Shown piece by piece: positions 18,069 through 24,590 of a stretch of DNA of 24,590 nucleotides. Positions within the stretch are counted from its first letter, which is position 1. The number at the start of each line of letters is the position of its first letter. The stretch lies in the NCBI RefSeq assembly GCF_003436425.1, contig NZ_QSPK01000029.1:3163-27752 (forward strand), written 5' to 3'. The notes under the pieces were generated by a model. That model did no database searches, was not told the DNA's origin, and saw nothing but the letters and a program-made list of their open reading frames with translations. This DNA comes from Eubacterium sp. TM05-53. Lineage in GTDB: Bacteria > Bacillota_I > Bacilli_A > Erysipelotrichales > Erysipelotrichaceae. The position numbers and the translations under genes are program-made.

Positions 18069-18095
18069 ATATTAAGATTCTGAAAGGAAAATGAC

Positions 18096-19304
18096 ATGCA
18101 AAGTATTAAGACAATTTATAAAATCGGACCCGGTCCAAGCAGTTCTCACACGTTTGGTCCAATGATGGCTTCTAAATATATCAACGAACATTATCCAGAA
18201 GCTACAAACTTCAAAATCACATTATTTGGTTCTTTAGCTCTTACAGGAAAAGGACACCTTACAGATAAAATCATATTAAAAACGTTAGGCGCTAGTAAAT
18301 GTGAAATCGTTTTTGACATGAAAACCCCTGTTGAACACCCAAACACAATGATTATTGAAGTTTTTGAGAATGATACAAAGATTGCAGAACATACATTTGT
18401 ATCTATTGGTGGAGGAAAAATTGAAATCGACGGAAAAAAAGGCAATGTAGATCCTGAAATTTATCCACACACAAAAATGGATGACATTCAAGTATATTGT
18501 AATGAACGTCATTTACGTTTAGATCAGTACATTGATGAAGTTGAAGATTCTGATTTTGACTCTTACATGAATCAAATCTTTAAACAAATGTTGAAAACAG
18601 TAAATACCGGATTAAAGAAAACAGGTGTTTTACCTGGAAGCTTGAAAATTGACCGTGTAGCTCATGCTTTACATCAGTCGGCACAAAGCTGTAACGATAT
18701 TCAAGATAAAAACAGTTTATTATTAAGTAGTTATGCCTATGCAGCCAATGAACAAAACGCAAGTGGAGGCATTGTCGTAACAGCTCCAACCATGGGTAGT
18801 TGTGGCGTTCTACCTAGTCTTGTATACCATTTCTATCACGATCAAAATTATCCTAAAAAGACAATTATCCAAGGCCTTAAAGTCGCTGGATTGATTGGAA
18901 ATCTAATTCAGACAAACGCAACTATTTCAGGAGCCAAAGCTGGATGTCAGGCAGAAGTTGGTGCTGCCTGCTCTATGGGTGCTGCTTTTGTCGCTTATTG
19001 TCAACTTCAAAATAACGAACAAATCGAATGTGCTGCTGAAATTGGATTAGAACACCATCTAGGACTTACATGCGATCCAGTCGGAGGATACGTAATGATT
19101 CCTTGTATTGAAAGAAATGCCGTAGCTGCACAAAGAAGTGTGGATGCCGCAAGACTAGCCAAATATTTACGAAACGTGAAAAAGAACCGTGTAAGCTTTG
19201 ATATGGTTGTTCAAACCATGAATTTAACAGGTAAAAAACTTCCAATCGAATTAAAAGAAAGTGCACTAGGCGGATTAGCTGTTGTTGTACCAGAAAAAGC
19301 TTAA
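18096..19304 (+). CDS. sdaA: L-serine dehydratase (L-serine ammonia-lyase), iron-sulfur type, single chain
   Basis: A cytosolic [4Fe-4S] enzyme that deaminates L-serine to pyruvate and ammonia. The N-terminal half is the beta-type domain, beginning with the conserved GPSSSHTFGPM (13-23). The C-terminal half is the alpha-type catalytic domain with APTMGSCGVLP (230-240), AGCQAEVGAACSMGAA (282-297) and LGLTCDPVGGYVMIPCIERN (322-341). Cys284, Cys326 and Cys337 match the three cluster-binding cysteines by spacing (42 and 11 residues). At 402 residues it is shorter than the roughly 455-residue single-chain enzymes of E. coli, and it ends in VVVPEKA without the terminal Cys that serves as the fourth cluster ligand in type 2 enzymes. 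The ATG is preceded by GAAAGGA at seven bases. Monocistronic, ending in a strong terminator. Serine catabolism to pyruvate fits the amino-acid theme of the neighbourhood. Confidence 0.93.
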   Translation: MQSIKTIYKIGPGPSSSHTFGPMMASKYINEHYPEATNFKITLFGSLALTGKGHLTDKIILKTLGASKCEIVFDMKTPVEHPNTMIIEVFENDTKIAEHTFVSIGGGKIEIDGKKGNVDPEIYPHTKMDDIQVYCNERHLRLDQYIDEVEDSDFDSYMNQIFKQMLKTVNTGLKKTGVLPGSLKIDRVAHALHQSAQSCNDIQDKNSLLLSSYAYAANEQNASGGIVVTAPTMGSCGVLPSLVYHFYHDQNYPKKTIIQGLKVAGLIGNLIQTNATISGAKAGCQAEVGAACSMGAAFVAYCQLQNNEQIECAAEIGLEHHLGLTCDPVGGYVMIPCIERNAVAAQRSVDAARLAKYLRNVKKNRVSFDMVVQTMNLTGKKLPIELKESALGGLAVVVPEKA

Positions 19305-19306
19305 AG

Positions 19307-19340
19307 AAAGGCCTAATTCATATGAATTAGACCTTTTTTT
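19307..19340. terminator. Bidirectional terminator between sdaA and the CBS-ACT gene
   Basis: AAAGG-C-CTAATTCA / TGAATTAG-A-CCTTT form a 13-pair stem with one mismatch and a two-base loop. Seven or more T follow on the plus strand and CCTTTCTTT on the minus strand, so it closes both convergent units. Confidence 0.85.
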
Positions 19341-19989
19341 ATTTATCACGAACAAAGCACTCTAACACTTTATAGCCTTTACGTTCTAAATCTGCTTGTA
19401 AATCATCTGGTTCAGTTGTATCACAACGAATAACTAGATTGGCAATTCCATCTTCAAAAGAATACACACCAATATGATTGATATTCACATTATTTTCAAC
19501 AAAAATTTCAGATAACTTACCAATTGCACCAATTTCATCTTTTACAGCAACTGTAATTCTTGAACCCACTTCATCCCATCCAAGAACATTCAAGAAACAC
19601 TTAAATACATCATTCTGCGTTACAATACCTGTGACTTCGCCAGATGCATTTGTGACCGGCAAACATCCAATGTTGTTTTTCAACATTTTCTGTGTCGCAT
19701 ATTCCATCAATTCATTTTCATCAACAGAAATCACTTTTTTCACCATCACAGTGCTCACAGTTGTTTTTGACAACAAATAATTTAATTCATATATGCTTAA
19801 GCTAGTCGCATTCGTTGTCCCTGAATTGGAAATCATACCTTCTGTAATCAATCCAATCAATTTTCCTTTTTCAACAACAGGAACACGGTGAATTCCCTTT
19901 TCTTTCATTAAATCAATAATTTGTGAAATCGTTGCATCTGGTTCAGCACATATAACATTTTTTGTCATATAATCCTTAACTTTAAACAT
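19339..19989 (-). CDS. CBS-CBS-ACT domain protein (AcuB-like), last gene of the liv operon
   Basis: A 216-residue cytosolic sensor-type protein. Two CBS motifs (about 7-55, with MTKNVICAEPDATI and GIHRVPVVEKGKLIGLIT; and about 78-132, with VKKVISVDENELM and IGCLPVTNASGEVTGIVT) form a Bateman module that usually binds adenine nucleotides. A C-terminal ACT domain follows (about 144-212, SRITVAVKDEIGAIGKLSEI), a fold that often binds amino acids. The same layout and length occur in Bacillus AcuB. It begins four bases behind livF; its AGGAGG ribosome site encodes the last two glycines of LivF, so the two are coupled. From that context I infer a role in sensing energy state and branched-chain amino acids for the transporter or related metabolism. 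It has no catalytic domain. Confidence 0.88.
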   Translation of the reverse strand: MFKVKDYMTKNVICAEPDATISQIIDLMKEKGIHRVPVVEKGKLIGLITEGMISNSGTTNATSLSIYELNYLLSKTTVSTVMVKKVISVDENELMEYATQKMLKNNIGCLPVTNASGEVTGIVTQNDVFKCFLNVLGWDEVGSRITVAVKDEIGAIGKLSEIFVENNVNINHIGVYSFEDGIANLVIRCDTTEPDDLQADLERKGYKVLECFVRDK

Positions 19990-19993
19990 CTTA

Positions 19994-20704
19994 TTATCCT
20001 CCTAAATATGCCTTTTGAACATCAGGGCTCTTGGCAAGCTCTTCACCTGTACCTGACATTACAACTTTACCTGTTTCTAAAACATAGGCACGATGCGCAA
20101 TTGATAATGCCATCTTAGCGTTTTGTTCTACCAATAAAACCGTTGTTCCCGACTTATTGATTTCTTCAATAATATTAAAGATTTCCTTAACTAAAATAGG
20201 AGCTAACCCCATACTCGGTTCATCTAAAAGCAACAATTTAGGTTTTGCCATGAGTGCACGCCCCATTGCCAACATCTGCTGCTCACCACCAGATAATGTA
20301 GAAGCATCTTGATTCATACGCTCTTTCAAGATAGGAAATTGTTCACAAACCTTTTCGTAATCACGTTTGATTCCATCTTTATCTTTTCTTAAAAAAGCCC
20401 CCATCATCAAGTTTTCATATACACTCATACCCGTGAAGATACGACGTCCTTCTGGCACCTGGGTTAAACCCATTTCAACAATATGTTTAGGATTTGCCTT
20501 CATAATTGACTCATTTAAGAATAGGACATCGCCACTCGTCTTTTTTACAATGCCACTAATTGACTGCATCATTGTTGTTTTTCCAGCTCCATTGGCACCA
20601 ATCAATGCGACAATTTCACCTTCATTAACTTCCAAGCTAATTCCTTTTAAAGCTTCAATTACACCATAATGTACGTGAAGATCTTTTATTTCCAACATTG
20701 CCAT
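19994..20704 (-). CDS. livF: Branched-chain amino-acid ABC transporter ATP-binding protein LivF
   Basis: One of the two cytoplasmic ATPases that power uptake of leucine, isoleucine and valine (or related substrates). The 236 residues contain Walker A GANGAGKTT (36-44), the signature LSGGEQQ (137-143), Walker B LLLLDEP (157-163) and the LivF-type EGRRIFTGMSVYENLMMGAF block (85-104). The H-loop reads VEQNA (192-196), where other ABC ATPases have His; this is common in LivF. Start at the first ATG behind GAGGAG; only one base separates it from the livG stop. Part of the liv operon and followed by the CBS-ACT gene. Confidence 0.95.
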   Translation of the reverse strand: MAMLEIKDLHVHYGVIEALKGISLEVNEGEIVALIGANGAGKTTMMQSISGIVKKTSGDVLFLNESIMKANPKHIVEMGLTQVPEGRRIFTGMSVYENLMMGAFLRKDKDGIKRDYEKVCEQFPILKERMNQDASTLSGGEQQMLAMGRALMAKPKLLLLDEPSMGLAPILVKEIFNIIEEINKSGTTVLLVEQNAKMALSIAHRAYVLETGKVVMSGTGEELAKSPDVQKAYLGG

Positions 20705-20705
20705 A

Positions 20706-21485
20706 CTAGATCTCCTCTCCTAAATATGCCTTAACTACGAATTCATTATGTTTGATTTCTTCAGGCGTACCATTCGCTATCATTTTACCATAGTTCAACA
20801 CATAAATACGCTCACAAATCTTCATAACCAAAGACATATCATGTTCAATAAGAATAACAGTTAATTTATATTTTGAACGAATATGATCAATTAATTCTGT
20901 TAACTCTTTTGTTTCCTGCGGATTCATACCTGCTGCCGGCTCATCCAAATAAAGAATTTTTGGCTGGATTGCCAAAGCACGAGCGATTTCCAATCTTCTT
21001 TGTTTACCATAAGGAAGATTGGTAGCCAATTCATTTCGCAATGAATACAACCCAACTTCTTTTAATAGTTCCTCAGCCTTTTCTTCTACCCACTTCTCTT
21101 CTTTATAATACATAGGCAAGCGTAAAATCGCAGCTAAAGTACCATAACGAATATTCTTATGCATCGCAACCTTAACATTCTCCAATACTGTCATAGATTT
21201 AAACAAACGAATATTTTGGAATGTACGTGCCACACCTAGATTTGTGATTTTATAAGGCTTTAATCCACCAATCTGAATACTTTTATCTTGATCCATCAAC
21301 TCAATCAAGCCACTACTAGGTTCATATACACCTGTCAACAAGTTAAATAATGTTGTTTTACCAGCACCATTTGGTCCGATCAAACCAATTAGTTCACCTT
21401 CATTGATTGTCATTGATACGTTAGAAACTGCACAAAGACCGCCAAAATTCTTTGTCAGATTTTTAACATTTAAAATAGTTTTCAT
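20706..21485 (-). CDS. livG: Branched-chain amino-acid ABC transporter ATP-binding protein LivG
   Basis: The partner ATPase of LivF. The 259 residues carry Walker A GPNGAGKTT (37-45), the Liv-type LGVARTFQNIRLFKSMTVLENV (83-104), the divergent signature LPYGKQRRLEIARAL (157-171), Walker B ILYLDEP (177-183) and His215 in the H-loop EHDMSLVM, plus the family-typical AAGMNPQET. The ATG overlaps the livM TGA by four bases (ATGA), with GGAG eight bases upstream, implying translational coupling. It lacks the long insertions of some LivG relatives and looks intact. Confidence 0.95.
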   Translation of the reverse strand: MKTILNVKNLTKNFGGLCAVSNVSMTINEGELIGLIGPNGAGKTTLFNLLTGVYEPSSGLIELMDQDKSIQIGGLKPYKITNLGVARTFQNIRLFKSMTVLENVKVAMHKNIRYGTLAAILRLPMYYKEEKWVEEKAEELLKEVGLYSLRNELATNLPYGKQRRLEIARALAIQPKILYLDEPAAGMNPQETKELTELIDHIRSKYKLTVILIEHDMSLVMKICERIYVLNYGKMIANGTPEEIKHNEFVVKAYLGEEI

Positions 21486-22438
21486 GCAGATTTCTCCTTT
21501 CGTTTATCAAATAACTTTTTAAAAGATAATTCCTTAGTTCCTAAGATACCTGTTGGTTTAAAAATCATAATTCCAACTAGTGCTAAGCCATAGATTATCA
21601 TTCGAATTTCTGAGAAGTTTGCCAAAACAACATTAATGATTCCAATCGCAACGGCTGCCAAAACACTTGATGTCATAGAGCCCATACCACCAAACACAAC
21701 CATAACTAAGATATCGATGGACTTATTGAATGTGAATTGATCTGGTTTGATGACATAGAAGTTACATGCGAATAAGGCTCCAGCTAATGAAGCTAATAAT
21801 GCCCCAATCACAAAGGCAATTACTTTATACTTTGTCGTATTGATTCCCATTGCCTCACTCGCAATTTCGTCTTCACGAATCGATAAACAGGCACGACCAG
21901 GAGCAGAGTGTGTAAAGTTACAAACAACTAAGATTGAAATAACAGCACATATAAATAACATTGGAAATGTTGTCAATTTAGGAATACCATTTAATCCAGC
22001 CGCTCCATTTGTGATTTCCATATTCTGCACTAGGATACGTACAATTTCTGCAAATCCCAGTGTCGCAATCGCCAAGTAATCCCCTTTTAGGCGTAAAGTT
22101 GGAATGGATACAATCAAAGCTACAATCGTTGAAAGAACAAAGCCAATCAATACTCCAATCACTAGTCCTGTCATATTTGGCATCATTTTTACCATAATAC
22201 CTGCACAATAAGCACCAATACACATAAATCCAGCATGACCTAATGAGAATTGGCCACATACACCAATGACTAAGTTTAATGAAACCGCTAGAATAATATT
22301 AATGAAGATATTATATAGAGTAATTGAATAATAAGATCCAATAATTCCAACTTTCATTAAAATAGTTAAAACCACAAAAGATACAATAGACAGTACAAGC
22401 CAAGCCAGATTTGCCTTATTCAATAATTCTTTACGCAT
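21482..22438 (-). CDS. livM: Branched-chain amino-acid ABC transporter permease LivM
   Basis: Second membrane subunit of the importer, 318 residues with about nine or ten hydrophobic helices. Family marks are NLVIGVCGQFSLGHAGFMCIGAY (55-77), SIPTLRLKGDYLAIATLGFAEI (110-131), the cytoplasmic EAA-like loop RACLSIREDEIASEAMGI that contacts the ATPases, and VVFGGMGSMTSSVLAA. It starts three bases behind the livH stop with AAGGTG as ribosome site, and overlaps livG by four bases. It should pair with LivH to form the translocation path. Confidence 0.95.
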   Translation of the reverse strand: MRKELLNKANLAWLVLSIVSFVVLTILMKVGIIGSYYSITLYNIFINIILAVSLNLVIGVCGQFSLGHAGFMCIGAYCAGIMVKMMPNMTGLVIGVLIGFVLSTIVALIVSIPTLRLKGDYLAIATLGFAEIVRILVQNMEITNGAAGLNGIPKLTTFPMLFICAVISILVVCNFTHSAPGRACLSIREDEIASEAMGINTTKYKVIAFVIGALLASLAGALFACNFYVIKPDQFTFNKSIDILVMVVFGGMGSMTSSVLAAVAIGIINVVLANFSEIRMIIYGLALVGIMIFKPTGILGTKELSFKKLFDKRKEKSA

Positions 22439-22441
22439 GAC

Positions 22442-23320
22442 TTACACCTTCTCTCTTACATTCTTACCTAATAAACCGGCTGGTTTCAAGATTAGAATTA
22501 AAATCAATATAATGTAGACAATCGCATCTTTATACAAAGAGCTTCCATAAGCCGTAACCATAGTTTCTGCAATACCAATAAATAAACCACCAATCATAGC
22601 TCCCGGAATACTTCCAATACCACCAAATACAGCAGCGATAAATGCTTTTAATCCTGGCGTCATACCCATCAATGGATTGATTGAATTATAGTAAATACCA
22701 ACTAAAACGCCGGCAACACCTGCTAAAGCAGAACCTAAAAGGAATGTAAATGAAATCGTTTTATCTACATCGATACCCATCAAACGTGCAGCATCTTCAT
22801 CGACACTTACAGCACGCATGGCACGTCCCATTTTTGTCTTTTGAACAATAAACTGCAATACAACCATTAAAATAATCGTAATCACGAAAATATATACTTG
22901 TTGCATCGTAATGGTGACAGGTCCTAAATGAAAAGATGCACTCGTTAATAATTTAGGATAGGTTCTTACTTCACTACCCATGATATATTGTGTTGCATAC
23001 TCCAAGACATAACTTACACCAATAGCTGTAATCAATGCAGTAATTCGAGTCGCATGACGAAGTGGCTTATAGGCGATGCGCTCAATCAATACACCTACAA
23101 CACCACAAAAAACCATTGAAATCAATAATGCAGGAATAAATCCTAAACCACAATATGTTGTTATTAGAAATGCACAATAAGCTCCTAACATATAGATATC
23201 TCCATGTGCAAAGTTAATCAATTTGATAATTCCATAAACCATGGTATATCCCAAGGCAATCAATGCGTAAATACTTCCTAAGGATAGACCATTGACTAGT
23301 TGTTGTAAAAAAGCTGTCAT
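22442..23320 (-). CDS. livH: Branched-chain amino-acid ABC transporter permease LivH
   Basis: First membrane subunit of the importer, 292 residues and about eight helices. The start VNGLSLGSIYALIALGYTMV followed by YGIIKLINFAHGDIYMLGAY is diagnostic for LivH, as are RAMRAVSVDEDAARLMGID, the cytoplasmic coupling loop, and AAVFGGIGSIPGAMIGG near the C-terminus. A strong ribosome site (AAGGAGG, five bases before the ATG) follows directly behind the intercistronic terminator, so it can be translated well from the read-through fraction of livJ transcripts. No separate promoter is evident in the 53-base gap. Confidence 0.95.
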   Translation of the reverse strand: MTAFLQQLVNGLSLGSIYALIALGYTMVYGIIKLINFAHGDIYMLGAYCAFLITTYCGLGFIPALLISMVFCGVVGVLIERIAYKPLRHATRITALITAIGVSYVLEYATQYIMGSEVRTYPKLLTSASFHLGPVTITMQQVYIFVITIILMVVLQFIVQKTKMGRAMRAVSVDEDAARLMGIDVDKTISFTFLLGSALAGVAGVLVGIYYNSINPLMGMTPGLKAFIAAVFGGIGSIPGAMIGGLFIGIAETMVTAYGSSLYKDAIVYIILILILILKPAGLLGKNVREKV

Positions 23321-23335
23321 ATTAACCTCCTTATT

Positions 23336-23361
23336 AAAAAAGAGGGGGAATTGTTCCCCCT
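23336..23361 (-). terminator. Intercistronic terminator between livJ and livH
   Basis: AGGGGGAA / TTCCCCCT form a perfect 8-bp GC-rich stem with a three-base loop, followed by CTTTTTT on the minus strand. It begins 12 bases behind the livJ stop and 15 bases before the livH ribosome site. It probably sets a higher level of the binding protein than of the membrane and ATPase subunits. Confidence 0.85.
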
Positions 23362-23373
23362 TTGAACAAAGAC

Positions 23374-24495
23374 TTATTTATTTGGATCTACTGAAACGGC
23401 TTCAGTTTGAACACCATCAACTAAGTTAACAACTAATACAGATTTCTTAGGTGAATGTGTCTTATCAAATGTGAATGAACCAGTTAAACCTTCAAATTTA
23501 GTATCGGCAATCACCTTTTGTAAATCAGCACCAGTTTTACCTGATTTTTCCAAAGCTTGTAAACCTAAGTTTGTTGCATCATAAGCTAATGCAGAGAACA
23601 TATTTGGAGCTTCTCCATATTCTTCAGTATAAGTATCTACAAATGCTGTTAAAGTATCACTTGCGTTAACTGTAGTATAAGCAGTTGAATAGTAGCAGTT
23701 ATTTAAGTTCTCTTTACCTGCAAGTTCTGCTAATTTTTCTGATTCAAATCCATCAGCACCTAAAATTGTGCAATCCATACCAGCTTCACGAGCCTGTTTA
23801 ATAATCAAACCAGCTTCTGAATAATAACCAGCAATGAATAATACATCTGCACCTTTATCTTTTACTTTTGTGATGATACCAGCAAAGTCAGTATCTTTAG
23901 CGTTATAACTTTCTGTAGCTACAACTTCTCCACCCAAATCTTCAAATTTTTGTGTAAATACTTTAGTAAGACCTTTTCCATAATCACTTACTTCGTTGAT
24001 GATAACAGCTTTTTTCTTACCTAAGTTTTCATATCCAAATTTAGCCATTGCCTTACCTTGATATGAATCTTCGAAACAAATACGGAATGCATATTCATAA
24101 GGAGAATCCCCATTCATTGTTGCATCCACCTGAGTAGCAGATGGTGAAATGACTGGAACTTGGTTTTGATCAGCTACTGGATATGTAGCAATTGAAGCAC
24201 CTGAAGTTGCTGGTCCTACAACGAATGCCACACCATCTTCAGTCATCAATTTTGTAGCAGCTGAAGTAGATTCACTCGCATCTCCTTTATTGTCCATTTT
24301 GACAGCTTTGACTTTATATTTTGAATCCTTGTTTTCATTGTATTGTTTGATTGCTAGTGATGCTCCTTTATACTCAGCTTGACCATAAGAAGCTACAGCA
24401 CCAGATAATTCATAGTTCAAACCAACCTTGACTGTATCTCCCTCTTTTAATTCAGTTGCAGCAGTCCCACTTCCTGAACTACATCCGACTAACAT
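23374..24495 (-). CDS. livJ: Branched-chain amino-acid binding lipoprotein LivJ, N-terminus broken
   Basis: The extracellular substrate-binding protein (Peripla_BP_6 type) that delivers branched-chain amino acids to LivHM. The frame from the first available ATG gives 373 residues starting at the lipobox LVGC (2-5). The mature part is complete: VKVGLNYELSGAVASYGQ near 23-40, FVVGPATSGASI, the hinge segments, and a normal C-terminus. That ATG cannot be the native start, because a lipoprotein needs an n-region and a hydrophobic core before the lipobox. The core is in fact present in frame upstream (ALLKTFASSAVALS, 24496-24537), but a TAA precedes it directly and there is no start codon or ribosome site. 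Only the first few codons and the promoter are missing. A foreign junction, a small deletion or an assembly edge at about 24538 explains this best. Confidence 0.85.
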   Translation of the reverse strand: MLVGCSSGSGTAATELKEGDTVKVGLNYELSGAVASYGQAEYKGASLAIKQYNENKDSKYKVKAVKMDNKGDASESTSAATKLMTEDGVAFVVGPATSGASIATYPVADQNQVPVISPSATQVDATMNGDSPYEYAFRICFEDSYQGKAMAKFGYENLGKKKAVIINEVSDYGKGLTKVFTQKFEDLGGEVVATESYNAKDTDFAGIITKVKDKGADVLFIAGYYSEAGLIIKQAREAGMDCTILGADGFESEKLAELAGKENLNNCYYSTAYTTVNASDTLTAFVDTYTEEYGEAPNMFSALAYDATNLGLQALEKSGKTGADLQKVIADTKFEGLTGSFTFDKTHSPKKSVLVVNLVDGVQTEAVSVDPNK

Positions 24496-24537
24496 GCTTA
24501 ATGCAACAGCACTAGAAGCAAACGTTTTTAATAAGGC

Positions 24538-24590
24538 TTAACTAGCAATTTGGTGACATGTTGATATATTCGACATTAATAGTGTCTATT
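24538..24590. other. Unexplained terminal sequence replacing the livJ start and leader
   Basis: These 53 bases hold no ribosome site, start codon or promoter in the place where livJ should have them. They contain two small inverted repeats: AATAG / CTATT at the very end, and ATGTTGA / TCGACAT with one G-U pair. I recognise no insertion-sequence end. It may be a mobile-element terminus, a rearrangement junction or an assembly artefact. Confidence 0.4.

Noticed and set aside
18191..19266. Minus-strand ORFs inside the serine dehydratase gene
   Set aside because: Antisense shadows; the plus-strand gene has all family motifs throughout.
1..24590. A hidden mobile island, CRISPR array, toxin-antitoxin pair or defence system
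   Set aside because: No direct-repeat arrays, integrase, transposase or tRNA attachment site were seen, and all long genes belong to housekeeping, transport or envelope families; only the last ~50 bases look foreign.

Overview
The window is a low-GC Firmicutes chromosome segment, most likely from the Erysipelotrichia or a nearby lineage. The lineage is inferred from the AT-rich code, the clean Shine-Dalgarno sites, the diderm-free cell-wall genes, the single-chain iron-sulfur serine dehydratase and the unusual RpoB. It is gene-dense and looks like ordinary core chromosome. I see no tRNA, rRNA, CRISPR array, phage module or complete insertion sequence, and no gene-free stretch over 300 bases.

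Left part (1-5775, all genes on the minus strand). Read in the direction of transcription, a GT8 glycosyltransferase, a sodium:amino-acid (NSS/SNF) symporter and an L-lactate/L-2-hydroxyacid dehydrogenase form a tight three-gene operon that ends in a terminator. A MATE efflux pump, a 69-aa unknown protein and an alpha/beta hydrolase follow. The unknown protein and the hydrolase each have a candidate promoter of their own. The GT8 gene appears to be leaderless, and a 41-bp dyad separates it from the divergent asparagine synthetase gene asnA (5857-6864).

Centre (6875-15453). rpoB and rpoC form a stand-alone two-gene operon with its own promoter. The usual rplJL neighbours are not upstream, and rpsL/rpsG/fusA are not downstream. 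RpoB carries Asn in place of the rifampicin-contact His of the resistance region, and has roughly 130 extra residues in the beta2-lobe region. A 95-aa unknown ORF sits directly behind the rpoC terminator. The rpoB promoter is back to back with a near-consensus promoter whose transcript would run into a terminator after about 40 nt.

Right-centre (15454-19304). A lipoprotein gene (+) converges on an OatA-type peptidoglycan O-acetyltransferase gene (-) at a shared bidirectional terminator. Divergent from the acetyltransferase is a single-chain L-serine dehydratase gene (+).

Right end (19339-24590, minus strand). A branched-chain amino-acid ABC transporter operon reads livJ, livH, livM, livG, livF, then a CBS-CBS-ACT sensor protein, with a terminator between livJ and livH. 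The N-terminal coding part of livJ is broken at about 24538: the hydrophobic signal-peptide core is in frame but is preceded by a stop codon, with no start codon or ribosome binding site. The last ~50 bases may therefore be a foreign junction or an assembly edge.

Taken together, the amino-acid genes (NSS symporter, hydroxyacid dehydrogenase, AsnA, serine dehydratase, Liv transporter) suggest an amino-acid-using fermenter. I did not find a convincing new multi-gene system. The items most worth a second look are regulatory architectures and the RpoB peculiarities.
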